64,000 nt of DNA from Glandiceps talaboti (lineage: Eukaryota; Hemichordata; Enteropneusta; Spengelidae). The notes under the pieces are model-generated. The model saw only the letters and a program-made list of their open reading frames with translations, had not been told where the DNA came from and ran no database searches. The stretch covers positions 14,998,221 through 15,062,220 of the forward strand of contig NC_135571.1 of the NCBI RefSeq assembly GCF_964340395.1. The letters run 5' to 3'. Made by a program: the position numbers and the translations under genes. Positions 47,056 to 59,348 of this stretch are shown here, piece by piece. Each line of letters opens with the position of its first letter. Positions within the stretch are counted from its first letter, which is position 1.

Positions 47056-49620
47056 TATGACCAAGCAATTGAAAAGGGTAGAGAACTCGGTATATCACCT
47101 GAGAATGTCAACACATGACCTAGCTATTGAAAAGGGTAGAGAACTTGGTATATCACCTAAGAATGTCAACGTATGACCTAGCTATTGAAAAGGGTAGAGA
47201 ACTCGGTATATCACCTAAGAATGTCAACACATGACCTAGCTATTGAAAAGGGTAGAGAACTTGGTATATCACCTAAGAATGTCAACGTATGACCTAGCTA
47301 TTGAAAAGGGTAGAGAACTCGGTATATCACCTGAGAATGTCAACACATGACCTAGCTATTGAAAAGGGTAGAGAACTCGGTATATCACCTGAGAATGTCA
47401 ACGTATGACCTAGCTATTGAAAAGGGTAGAGAACTCGGTATACCACCTAAGAATGTCAACGTATGACCTAGCTATTGAAAAGGGTAGAGAACTCGGTATA
47501 CCGCCTAAGAATGTCAACGTATGACCTAGCTATTGAAAAGGGTAGAGAACTTGGTATATCACCTGAGAATGTCAACGTATGACCTAGCTATTGAAAAGGG
47601 TAGAGAACTTGGTATATCACCTAAGAATGTCAACACATGACCTAGCTATTGAAAAGGGTAGAGAACTTGGTATATCACCTGAGAATGTCAACGTATGACC
47701 TAGCTATTGAAAAGGGTAGAGAACTCGGTATACCGCCTAAGAATGTCAACGTAAAAAAGGGTAGAGAACTTGGTATATCACCTAAGAATGTCAACGTATG
47801 ACCTAGCTATTGAAAAGGGTAGAGAACTCGGTATACCGCCTAAGAATGTCAACGTAAAAAAGGGTAGAGAACTTGGTATATCACCTGAGAATGTCAACGT
47901 ATGACCTAGCTATTGAAAAGGGTAGAGAACTCGGTATACCGCCTAAGAATGTCAACGTATGACCTAGCTATTGAAAAGGGTAGAGAACTCGGTATACCGC
48001 CTAAGAATGTCAACGTATGACCTAGCTATTGAAAAGGGTAGAGAACTCGGTATATCACCTGAGAATGTCAACGTATGACCTAGCTATTGAAAAGGGTAGA
48101 GAACTTGGTATATCGCCTAAGAATGTCAACACATGACCTAGCTATTGAAAAGGGTAGAGAACTTGGTATATCACCTGAGAATGTCAACGTATGACCTAGC
48201 TATTGAAAAGGGTAGAGAACTTGGTATATCACCTGAGAATATCAACGTATGACCTAGCTATTGAAAAGGGTAGAGAACTCGGTATACCACCTAAGAATGT
48301 CAACGTATGACCAAGCTATTGAAAAGGGTAGAGAACTCGGTATACCACCTAAGAATGTCAACGTATGACCTAGCTATTGAAAAGGGTAGAGAACTCGGTA
48401 TATCACCTGAGAATGTCAACGTATGACCTAGCTATTGAAAAGGGTAGAGAACTCGGTATACCACCTGAGAATGTCAACACATGACCTAGCTATTGAAAAG
48501 GGTAGAGAACTTGGTATATCACCTAAGAATGTCAATGTATGACCTAGCTATTGAAAAGGGTAGAGAACTTGGTATATCACCTAAGAATGTCAACACATGA
48601 CCTAGCTATTGAAAAGGGTAGAGAACTTGGTATATCACCTGAGAATATCAACGTATGACCTAGCTATTGAAAAGGGTAGAGAACTTGGTATACCGCCTAA
48701 GAATGTCAACGTATGACCTAGCTATTGAAAAGGGTAGAGAACTCGGTATACCGCCTAAGAATGTCAACGTAAAAAAGGGTAGAGAACTTGGTATATCACC
48801 TGAGAATATCAACGTATGACCTAGCTATTGAAAAGGGTAGAGAACTTGGTATACCGCCTAAGAATGTCAACGTATGACCTAGCTATTGAAAAGGGTAGAG
48901 AACTCGGTATACCGCCTAAGAATGTCAACGTATGACCTAGCTATTGAAAAGGGTAGAGAACTCGGTATACCGCCTAAGAATGTCAACGTATGACCTAGCT
49001 ATTGAAAAGGGTAGAGAACTCGGTATACCGCCTAAGAATGTCAACGTATGACCTAGCTATTGAAAAGGGTAGAGAACTCGGTATATCACCTGAGAATGTC
49101 AACGTATGACCTAGCTATTGAAAAGGGTAGAGAACTCGGTATACCACCTAATAATGTCAACACATGACCTAGCTATTGAAAAGGGTAGAGAACTTGGTAT
49201 ATCACCTGAGAATGTCAACGTATGACCTAGCTATTGAAAAGGGTAGAGAACTCGGTATACCGCCTAAGAATGTCAACACATGACCTAGCTATTGAAAAGG
49301 GTAGAGAACTTGGTATATCACCTGAGAATATCAACGTATGACCTAGCTATTGAAAAGGGTAGAGAACTCGGTATATCACCTGAGAATATCAACGTATGAC
49401 CTAGCTATTGAAAAGGGTAGAGAACTCGGTATATACCACCTGAGAATGTCAACACATAACCTAGCTATTGAAAAGGGTAGAGAACTTGGTATATCACCTG
49501 AGAATGTCAACACATGACCTAGCTATTGAAAGGGTAGAGAACTCGGTATATCACCTGAGAATGTCAACGTATGACCTAGCTATTAAAAAGGGTAGAGAAC
49601 TCGGTATACCACATGAGCAA
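46985..49620. repeat. 58-bp minisatellite derived from LINE coding sequence, about 45 copies
   Basis: Unit gtatgacctagctattgaaa plus agggtagagaactcggtatatcacctaagaatgtcaac, period 58 (starts 47055, 47113). Read in the LINE frame one unit encodes LRMSTYDLAIEKGRELGI, and the same residues occur once in each flank in the correct ORF context. Since 58 is not a multiple of 3, expansion destroyed the ORF. Three short units (aaaaaagg joins at about 47755, 47857 and 48771) share one deletion, showing block duplication. Confidence 0.95.
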
Positions 49621-49730
49621 AGAATTTGTCCATTGGGTGCAGATATGTAGAGGATGAGTACCATTTTGTACTAGTGTGCTCAAAATATCAACAGATCAGA
49701 ACTAAGTTTATTCCCTGAATTTTAGTTCTT
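49560..49730 (+). pseudogene. LINE C-terminus resuming after the minisatellite
   Basis: MSTYDLAIKKGRELGIPHE, QRICPLGADM, then after a one-base shift EDEYHFVLVCSKYQQIRTKF and a stop. The R-ICPL-..EDEYHF..VC..Y pattern is the C-terminal zinc-knuckle-like segment of this LINE type, with the second Cys replaced by Gly. Confidence 0.7.
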
Positions 49731-50204
49731 AAAACGACGCAACTTTTCCAAAAGCACTATGGATAAATCATAGAATAGTTGTCCATATCATTTTACATTA
49801 GTCGAGCTGGCCTTACTTTTATTAAAATCATTTGTTATATATTTTATTGTGAAGCGGTTTGTTATTGTTTTGATGGAAGTCGCTATAGAAAAATAGAATA
49901 TTATTATTATTCTCATTTGCTTATGATGGAAATATATTTTGTTAATGTAGTCAACAAGCAATTTCACTCTTCAAAACCATGGAAAATTTACATTCCCACC
50001 CCTCTCCCCCTCCCCAGGACGTAAAATCTGGACACTCCCTTACATAAGAATAATTGAACGGTTTCAGGTAAGTTTTAGAGGTTTGGTGTATTTGTCAACC
50101 AAGACTAGTGAACAGTTAGTTATTAGGGTTTGAACTATATTTAGAATTCATCTCAATCTAATTTTAGTACACACAATGAAGGAAGATTGTGACGTCATAC
50201 TTAC
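49731..50204. other. Unique part of gene B intron with short D2 piece
   Basis: Positions 49980-50045 carry ccccaggacgtaaaatctgg, part of the D2 repeat. A cag/gtaagt word at about 50067 on the plus strand is not linked to any frame. No minus exon found. Confidence 0.45.
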
Positions 50205-50366
50205 TATTTATAGAATCCACTTTTGTAATGCCGGTGACTGCGACTAACGTCTAAATCTCTAAGTTTAGTACGACCTAGGAACGAAAGATTACCGATACCA
50301 CCATACTCTGTCATTGGACAACCCCAGGATTTTCCACCTGGTGGACGGACCACAGCTACATATTTC
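50205..50366 (-). CDS. Gene B most 5' exon found, 162 nt
   Basis: Acceptor tttatttatttcag and consensus donor AATA/gtaagt. One base completes a codon, then KYVAVVRPPGGKSWGCP, MTEYGGIGNLSFLGRTKLRD, LDVSRSHRHYKSGFYK, then TA (phase 2). Only this frame is open. Glycine, aromatic and basic residues are spread as in a folded protein. The next exon must begin with C or T and end in phase 0; it was not found. Exons further 5' would lie right of 50.4 kb. The same strand and style as the six exons below suggest one gene, but the link is inferred. Confidence 0.7.
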
Positions 50367-50399
50367 CTGAAATAAATAAATAATGATATTGATTACATG

Positions 50400-50404
50400 A
50401 TACA

Positions 50405-50437
<33 letters not shown>

Positions 50438-50606
50438 CATGCATGCATGCATGCATGCATTCATGCATACATACATACATACATACATACATACATACAT
50501 ACATACATACATACATACATACACACACACATACATACATACATACATACATACATACATACATACATACATACATACATACATACATACATACATACAT
50601 ACATAA
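50400..50606. repeat. Compound (GCAG)n, (CATG)n, (CATA)n microsatellite
   Basis: Three simple tracts in a row, right next to the acceptor of the exon at 50366. Confidence 0.95.
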
Positions 50607-50619
50607 CAACAGTTATTTA

Positions 50620-50900
50620 TTCAGGATTCATGATAAACATTATATAAATCACAATATTTATCCCCCAAAAATCGACTGGACAGAAAATTTACACATTCAT
50701 GTCCTTACATTTTCTTTGCCATGTTCTGAAAGGGCCTATAGCAGCATTAACACTCAGGTATCGTGCTAACCACTTCTTGGTTTGATGTGGGATGCCAATC
50801 AACTTAAAACCAGGTATTACAAGTTTGTGAATTGATCCTAAACTGCCGATCACTATGACAGCGATTCTACAAAAGAACCCTAAGTTATTAATTTCAAGAG
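50620..50900 (-). pseudogene. Possible LINE polyprotein remnant
   Basis: Minus translation includes VIVIGSLGSIHKLVIPGF, IPHQTKKWLARYLSVNAAIG. The VIGSLG-..K stretch resembles the extreme C-terminus of some LINE ORFs (VIGALG..). Short and low certainty. Confidence 0.35.
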
Positions 50901-50904
50901 AGAG

Positions 50905-50933
50905 TACGCACGCACGCACGCACGCACGCACGC

Positions 50934-50985
<52 letters not shown>
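50905..50985. repeat. (CGCA)n and (CAGA)n microsatellites
   Basis: Adjacent tetranucleotide tracts at the left edge of the next LINE remnant. Confidence 0.95.
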
Positions 50986-50986
<1 letters not shown>

Positions 50987-51004
50987 TAAAACCCAAGGAA
51001 TCAC

Positions 51005-52712
51005 CATTGCCATCACGCAGCTCAACTGGTAGTCTTGTTAACAGCTTTTCAGAATTCTTTGCTGAAAAGATACAGAAGATTCGGACTGAACTCCAGAATA
51101 CACGTGTAAATAAGGACACACACAGTGTGTACAACAAGTACACTGGTCCACAACTTTCAACATTTGAACAAGCCACTGAGGATGAAGTTCACAAGATAAT
51201 AAACCAATCCCCCAATAAATCCTGCAACCTTGACCCAATACCAACAACTATCTTAAAACAGCATATTGATGTCCTGCTACCAACCATTGTCAACATCGTC
51301 AATCTGTCTATATCCACGGGTAATGTACCAAACAAACTCAAGAAGGCTATACCCAAACCATTGATGAAAAAACCACAACTGTGTCCTGAAACCCCGAAGA
51401 AATACTGATCAGTGTCTAATTTATCATTTATATCAAAAGTTGTTGAGAAAGTCGTTGCCAACAGACTAACACATCATCTCCAAGCAAACAAACTGGATGA
51501 AAACATGCAATTAGCCTACAAAAAAATCACACAGTGCTGAGACGGCTTTTCCAGAGTCCATAATGACATTCTTCTGGCACATGATGATCGTAAAGTTGTT
51601 TTACTAGTTTTGCTTGACCTCTCTGCAGCATTTGGCACTGTCGACCATTCTCTCCTCCTGACCCTTATGCTGAACAGAATGGGCATCACCGGTATAAGCA
51701 TTTACATGACATGTTCTGTAACTAGTGTGGTAGGTAGGTAATACCGGTACATGTATATGAATATGTATAGTTAGGTTTGAACTAATAAGTAATGTTAAAG
51801 AATTCATGTAAGAAACAGGGACAAGAACAAATATTGACATGTACCACATTTCAGACAAGGCTATATGCCATTGTAGAAAGGATTTTTTTCTTCCATCACA
51901 ATCTAAAACACAATGACCCCCCCCTATCCACAATTTTCAAAACAGCATGACCCCCCCCCACTGCCAATTTCAAAAACAGGGTGACCCCCCTACCAATCCA
52001 CCGCCCCCCCCCCAGGCCGAAGAAACTGACCGGTCCCTAAACTGAACTTGCCACCTATGAAGATCAATGGAAATGAAATCATACCTACAACTGAAGCAAG
52101 AAACCTTGGCACTACGTTTGATTCCTGTATGGACATGGAGAATCAAGTGACACAAGTCTGCAAATCGTCATATTATCATATTAGGAACATTGGTAAAATC
52201 AGAAAATATTTCACAGATGATGCAGTCAAACTACTAGTCCATGCCTTTGTTACATCCAGGATAGATTATTGCAACAGCTTATTGTATGGTATTCCTCTCA
52301 GCAGTATTTAGAAAACTTCAGCTTGTTCAGAACACTGCTGCTCGGTTAATCACCAAAACCAGAAAGTATGACCACATTACTGGAGTTCTTCAAAACCTCC
52401 ACTGGCTTCCAATATCTGAAGATTGAACTCAAGGTACTTCTGATCGCATATAAAGCACTACTATATGACATGGCTCCACCATACATATCCCAGCTTCTGA
52501 AGTTTTATGAACCCAGCCCTAATCTACGCTCTAAGTCCAAGCTACTTGTCGAAATTAATCCGGTAAAATCATCGTATAGGAAACATGCTTTCTCCAATGT
52601 TGCAGCAGTCTTATGGAACAGTCTACCTCTTGACATCAGACAGTGTGATGAACTATCGTGTTTTAAAACTAAAGTGAAGACTCATCTGTTAAGAAAAGCA
52701 TTTTTAACATAA
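51005..52712 (+). pseudogene. Degenerate CR1/L2-type LINE with internal insertion
   Basis: First part, 51005-51690: LVNSFSEFFAEKIQKIR, CNLDPIPTTILKQHIDVLLP, IVNLSISTGNVPNKLKKA, then after stops VSNLSFISKVVEKVVANRL, LVLLDLSAAFGTVDHSLLL. The LDLSAAF-TVDH motif is palm motif A, with Asp to Gly at the second position. 51700-52030 is unrelated insert with D2 C-tracts. Second part, 52040-52712: NLGTTFDSCMDMENQV, FVTSRIDYCNSLLYGI, and IAYKALLYDMAPPYISQLL, HAFSNVAAVLWNSLPLDIR, ending FKTKVKTHLLRKAFLT. YADD and the GxPQGS motif are missing. Not functional. Confidence 0.8.
51890..52030 (-). repeat. Dispersed repeat family D2 inside the LINE remnant
   Basis: atgacccccccc and gtgacccccc blocks separated by caattttcaaaa spacers. 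Confidence 0.5.
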
Positions 52713-52754
52713 GTGACTTTTCTTTAATATTGTTTTGCTTTTATTACAGGTGAC

Positions 52755-53072
52755 ACTTTCTAGTGACTTTTTACCAGTGATTCTTATTTATCATGAGTGA
52801 CTTCTAGAAGTGACTTTTTGCTATCACAAGTACTTTTTACCAGTGATTCTTGTGTATCATTAGTGACTTCTAGAAGTAACTTTTTGCTATCACAAGTACT
52901 TTTTACCAGTGATTCTTGTGTATCATTAGTGACTTCTAGAAGTAACTTTTTGCTATCACAAGTACTTTTTACCAGTGATTCTTGTGTATCATTAGTGACT
53001 TCTAGAAGTAACTTTTTGCTATCACAAGTACATTTTACCAGTGATTCTTGTGCATCATTAGTGACTTTTATT
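52755..53072. repeat. 66-bp minisatellite, about 5 copies
   Basis: Unit agtgacttctagaagtaact plus ttttgctatcacaagtactttttaccagtgattcttgtgtatcatt. Begins right after the 3' end of the LINE remnant. Confidence 0.9.
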
Positions 53073-53162
53073 ACATGGGACTCTTTAAATTGTCAGTGAA
53101 CTTTGACTCTTTTGTATGTTTTCCACCTAGTAGTTTTTATTGCTTTTGGAGTGTTTTCAGAG

Positions 53163-55770
53163 TGTAATACCTATACTAGTACTTTGAAGTGTATATTACC
53201 TATACTAGTACTTTGAAGTGTGTATTACCTATACTAGTACTTTGAAGTGTATATTACCTATACTAGTACTTTGAAGTGTATATTACCTATACTAGTACTT
53301 TGAAGTGTGTATTACCTATACTAGTACTTTTGAAGTGTGTAATACCTATACTAGTACTTTTGAAGTGTATATTACCTATACTAGTACTTTTGAAGTGTGT
53401 ATTACCTATACTAGTACTTTGAAGTGTATATTACCTATACTAATACTTTGAAGTATATATTACCTATACTAGTACTTTTGAAGTGTGTATTACCTATACT
53501 AGTACTTTTGAAGTGTGTATTACCTATACTAGTACTTTGAAGTGTATATTACCTATACTAGTACTTTTGAAGTGTGTATTACCTATACTAGTACTTTTGA
53601 AGTGTGTATTACCTATACTAGTACTTTGAAGTGTGTATTACCTATACTAGTACTTTTGAAGTGTATATTACCTATACTATTACTTTTGAAGTGTATATTA
53701 CCTATACTAGTACTTTGAAGTGTGTATTACCTATACTAGTACTTTTGAAGTGTGTATTACCTATACTAGTACTTTGAAGTGTATATTACCTATACTAGTA
53801 CTTTTGAAGTGTGTAATACCTATACTAGTACTTTTGAAGTGTGTATTACCTATACTAGTACTTTTGAAGTGTGTATTACCTATACTAGTACTTTGAAGTG
53901 TATATTACCTATACTAGTACTTTTGAAGTGTGTAATACCTATACTAGTACTTTGAAGTGTGTATTACCTATACTAGTACTTTGAAGTGTGTATATTACCT
54001 ATACTAGTACTTTTGAAGTGTGTATTACTTATACTAGTACTTTTGAAGTGTGTATTACCTATACTAGTACTTTTGAAGTGTATATTACCTATACTAGTAC
54101 TTTGAAGTGTGTATTACCTATACTAGTACTTTTGAAGTGTGTATTACCTATACTAGTACTTTGAAGTGTGTATTACCTATACTAGTATTTTGAAGTGTGT
54201 ATTACCTATACTAATACTTTTGAAGTGTGTAATACCTATACTAGTATTTTGAAGTGTGTATTACCTATACTAGTACTTTGAAGTGTGTATTACCTATACT
54301 AGTACTTTTGAAGTGTGTATTACCTATATTAGTACTTTTGAAGTGTGTATTACCTATACTAGTACTTTGAAGTGTGTATTACCTATACTAGTACTTTGAA
54401 GTGTGTATTACCTATACTAGTACTTTTGAAGTGTGTATTACCCATAATAGTACTTTGAAGTGTATATTACCTATACTAGTACTTTGAAGTGTATATTACC
54501 TATACTAGTACTTTTGAAGTGTATATTACCTATACTAGTACTTTTGAAGTGTGTAATACCTATACTAGTACTTTGAAGTGTGTATTACCTATACTAGTAC
54601 TTTTGAAGTGTGTAATACCTATACTAGTACTTTTGAAGTGTATATTACCTATACTAGTACTTTTGAAGTGTGTATTACCTATACTAGTACTTTGAAGTGT
54701 ATATTACCTATACTAATACTTTGAAGTATATATTACCTATACTAGTACTTTTGAAGTGTGTATTACCTATACTAGTACTTTTGAAGTGTGTATTACCTAT
54801 ACTAGTACTTTGAAGTGTATATTACCTATACTAGTACTTTTGAAGTGTGTATTACCTATACTAGTACTTTTGAAGTGTGTATTACCTATACTAGTACTTT
54901 GAAGTGTGTATTACCTATACTAGTACTTTTGAAGTGTATATTACCTATACTATTACTTTTGAAGTGTATATTACCTATACTAGTACTTTGAAGTGTGTAT
55001 TACCTATACTAGTACTTTTGAAGTGTGTATTACCTATACTAGTACTTTGAAGTGTATATTACCTATACTAGTACTTTTGAAGTGTGTAATACCTATACTA
55101 GTACTTTTGAAGTGTGTATTACCTATACTAGTACTTTTGAAGTGTGTATTACCTATACTAGTACTTTGAAGTGTATATTACCTATACTAGTACTTTTGAA
55201 GTGTGTAATACCTATACTAGTACTTTGAAGTGTGTATTACCTATACTAGTACTTTGAAGTGTGTATATTACCTATACTAGTACTTTTGAAGTGTGTATTA
55301 CTTATACTAGTACTTTTGAAGTGTGTATTACCTATACTAGTACTTTTGAAGTGTATATTACCTATACTAGTACTTTGAAGTGTGTATTACCTATACTAGT
55401 ACTTTTGAAGTGTGTATTACCTATACTAGTACTTTGAAGTGTGTATTACCTATACTAGTATTTTGAAGTGTGTATTACCTATACTAATACTTTTGAAGTG
55501 TGTAATACCTATACTAGTATTTTGAAGTGTGTATTACCTATACTAGTACTTTGAAGTGTGTATTACCTATACTAGTACTTTTGAAGTGTGTATTACCTAT
55601 ATTAGTACTTTTGAAGTGTGTATTACCTATACTAGTACTTTGAAGTGTGTATTACCTATACTAGTACTTTGAAGTGTGTATTACCTATACTAGTACTTTT
55701 GAAGTGTGTATTACCTATACTAGTACTTTGAAGTGTGTATTACCTATACTAGTACTTTGAAGTGTGTATT
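53163..55770. repeat. 30-bp minisatellite, left arm, with 1273-bp segmental duplication
   Basis: Unit gtgtgtattacctatactag plus tacttttgaa, with a 29-bp form lacking one t. Rare variants (ctaatactttgaagtatata; ctattactttt; gtgtatatta; cctatattag) recur exactly 1273 bp apart, so about 53284-54442 was copied to 54557-55715. Continues at 59384 beyond the LINE. Confidence 0.95.
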
Positions 55771-58700
55771 AGTGTGTATTCATAAGCTATGGCTGCCTTG
55801 GCAGGATGCCTGTTCACACTGCTCCTGAACTACTTGATTCTAAGTATGTATTACAGTAAGACACTGCACCAAACATTTGATGATAAGTTGCAAATGACTC
55901 ATGGAAAGGCATGGCCAACTCCCAAGTTGGATGGGAACTGTTATGGTAAGGAAATCATGATCAGATGTTTGGGCATTGGAGCTCTTGGCTTTAGACACAG
56001 TAGCACAAAGAACCGACGTGTCAATACTACATGCTACTTGGCACTGTTATGTTTACTACTCTCCAACGATATCAACCTTAATCCTGGACCTGCATCAACT
56101 ACAGCCATTGTTACGAATAACTACAACCAACCCGAAGGGACAAATCTTGAGGTTTGTTCCGTTTGTAATTCATCAATTTATTTCACCGATATTCAAGTTT
56201 ACTGTATTTGCTGTTACAACTCTTGGCACAAACAATGTCTTGATGAACACCTGTTGGAAGGTAATGACGCAACACTTCTAAAGTGGTATTGCGATACATG
56301 CCTTAGTGATGCAGAGGCACCTGTAGCTAACACCCCACCTTGCCAAGTGATAATTCCTCGAAGCGCTCCAAAAGGATTGTCAATCTGTGCATGGAACGTG
56401 AGGAGCATCCCTAAACACTTCGACGAACTCAAATGCATACTGATGGAATCAAATTTAAAAGTATGCGGCATTACGGAGACGTGGTTTAACGATAACCATG
56501 ACAACGCGACCTTTGACGTTCCTGGCTTTGCTCTGATTAGAAGAGACCGCCCAAATCGATCTGGAGGTGGTGTAGCAGTATACATATCATCAACTGTCAA
56601 ATACATAGAAAGAACAGACCTTCAAACAACAGATATAGAAGATCTATGGATCCAAGTCAACATCCAGAATTGCAAACCAATCCTACTTGGTACAGTTTAT
56701 AGACCACCCGATTCGAACGCCGCCTGGTTTAGTACTTTCGAAGCTAGACTCGACCGTGTGTGTAGTGAACACTTTGAAACAATTATTATGGGTGACTTTA
56801 ACATAGATATATTAACTGAAAATAGAAATGGTAAACAATTTATATCACTTTGTGAGTCTTTTAGGCTTGTTAACCTGATTAACTCACCAACAAGGGAAAC
56901 AAATAACACGGTTTCTTGCATTGATCATATTTGGACTACAGAACCTGACAGGGTGGTTCAAACTGGGGTATCTTGTATAGGCCTTAGTGACCACTACCCT
57001 GCATATGTCATCAGACAAAACTCTATTAATTCTTGCACCCAAACTAAACATACCATTAAATATAGATGTTGTAAGCAATTTGACCCAGACTCCTTCTGTA
57101 AAGATCTAGAGGAAGTCTTGTGGTCCAACATTAATTCAGACAATATCAATGATATGCTTGATACTTGGAATAGTCTTTTTCTTAATATTGTTAACAAGCA
57201 TGCACCAATCAAAGAAAAAAAGGTTAAATATCCTACAATTCCTGAATGGTGGAATGAAGATATTGACCTATCTATTAAGATTAGGGATAAGTATAAACTC
57301 AATAAGTCACATGAAATGTACAAAAAGTGGAGAAATAAAGTTACAGATTTGATAAGGACAGCTAAACGTGAATTTTACAATACTAAATTAAATAATTGTA
57401 CAAATGAGTTCTGGAAATTTTTTAAATATCTAGTTCCAAAGCCTAAATCACATAATCCTACATTTCTTACTAAAAATGGTACAGAAATTTCAGACAAGGA
57501 AATGGGAAATGCTTTTAACAGTTTTTTCACCAATGTAGCAGCCGAATATATCAAAGAAGCAAATCATAATAGTGATGGTATTACTGACAAATTAAGGGAT
57601 TTTATATCAAACAATCTGTCAGATGATACCAAATTCGACATACCCCAGTTACATGAATCGGAAATTTTACAGTTTTTACAGAATCTTGAATGCAAAAAGT
57701 CAACTGGTTTAGATGATATCAGTGCAAAGTTTTTGAAGATTGGCGCAAGACAAATCACACCAAGTCTCACGACTTTGTTCAATTACGCAATAACATCCGG
57801 GTCATTTCCCGATCAGTGGAAATCGGCTAAGGTAACACCACTGTTCAAAAAAGGGTTGAGAGATAACATCTCAAACTACAGACCGATTTCAGTCTTGCCA
57901 ATTCTGTCTAAGATATTAGAAAGACATGTCCATATGCATTTTTATAACTTTTTGACTTCCCATAACTTGTTATCAAACAATCAATCTGGTTTCCGTAAGT
58001 TTCACTCATGTCAAACAGCCCTCACAAATATAACTAACTCCTGGTATCACGGTATAGATAGAGGAAACCTAATAGGTGTTTTACTCCTAGATTTCCGTAA
58101 GGCTTTTGATCTCGTCAACCATGATATTTTATTACGGAAGTTGAAAATGTACGGCTGTTCGGAGAAGACTTTGCTCTTCTTTACATCCTACTTACAGAAT
58201 AGGTCACAATCTATATCGTTTAACGGAATCCTGAGCGACCCCCTTAATGTTTGTGTTGGCGTGCCACAGGGATCGATTTTAGGGCCGTTGTTTTTTCTAC
58301 TCTTCGTCAACGACCTCCCTCTAATTTCTGAAAGAACAGATATGTACATGTACGCTGACGATACCGCAGCACAGGCTATTAGTCCTAATGTTTCTGAAAT
58401 TGAAACCCGACTCAACCATGATGTAAATTTAATCACACAATGGTGTGAAGGTAGTAACATGTGCCTAAATTTGCAGAAAACCAAGGTGATGGTTATAGGA
58501 ACATCGCAGAAAAAAGCGAGGACGAAAAACTGTATCAATGTTACATGTGGCAGTACCAAGCTAGAATGTATCTCAAATGAAAAGCTTTTAGGTGTAAATA
58601 TTGATGATACACTGACTTGGGAAAAACAAGTGAACACTGTATGTAGTAAAGTTGCTTTTAAACTTCATCAACTTAAACGTATTAGAACTTTTTTAAATCA

Positions 58701-59348
58701 GAGAGCAAAGATTACTTTTTACAATTGTTTTATACTACCCCACTTTGACTACTGTTCTAACATATGGGGTCATTGTTCAAACACGCTTTTACTCCGCATT
58801 GAAAGACTTCAGAAAGCTGTTGCAAGAGTGCTTTTAGACACTAATTTTAATACACCTAGTACTGTTTTATTTGAATCTCTTCAATGGCTTCCTTTCAGAA
58901 AACGTATCATTTACAATGAAGCTGTTTTAATGTACAAAGTCCAGAATAGCCTGGCTCCAAATTATCTGAATGATTTTAGAGGCATTCGAGAAGTGCACAC
59001 TCGTAACACGCGTGCAGCAGACAGAGATGAACTTTACATCCCAAAACATAGAACACAGTTTTTTAGGAAGAGTTTTTTATATAATGGTGTTAAAACCTGG
59101 AATGATTTAAGTATTGATATCAAATCATGCTCCACTCTTCAGTCTTTTAAACGTAAATGTAAATGTCATCTTTTAGAAAACAGTTAGTTTAGTAGTCGCC
59201 TGGCTGTTCTTCTGGCTTTTACCATTTTACTCACCCTTGTATTTGTTTTAATGGTTTAGTATTTTTAATGTATATATTGTATATTTTTATCTCGACACTG
59301 TGTGAGAAGAGCCTTTGGCTCAACAGTCTATCGAGTTTAAATAAAGTC

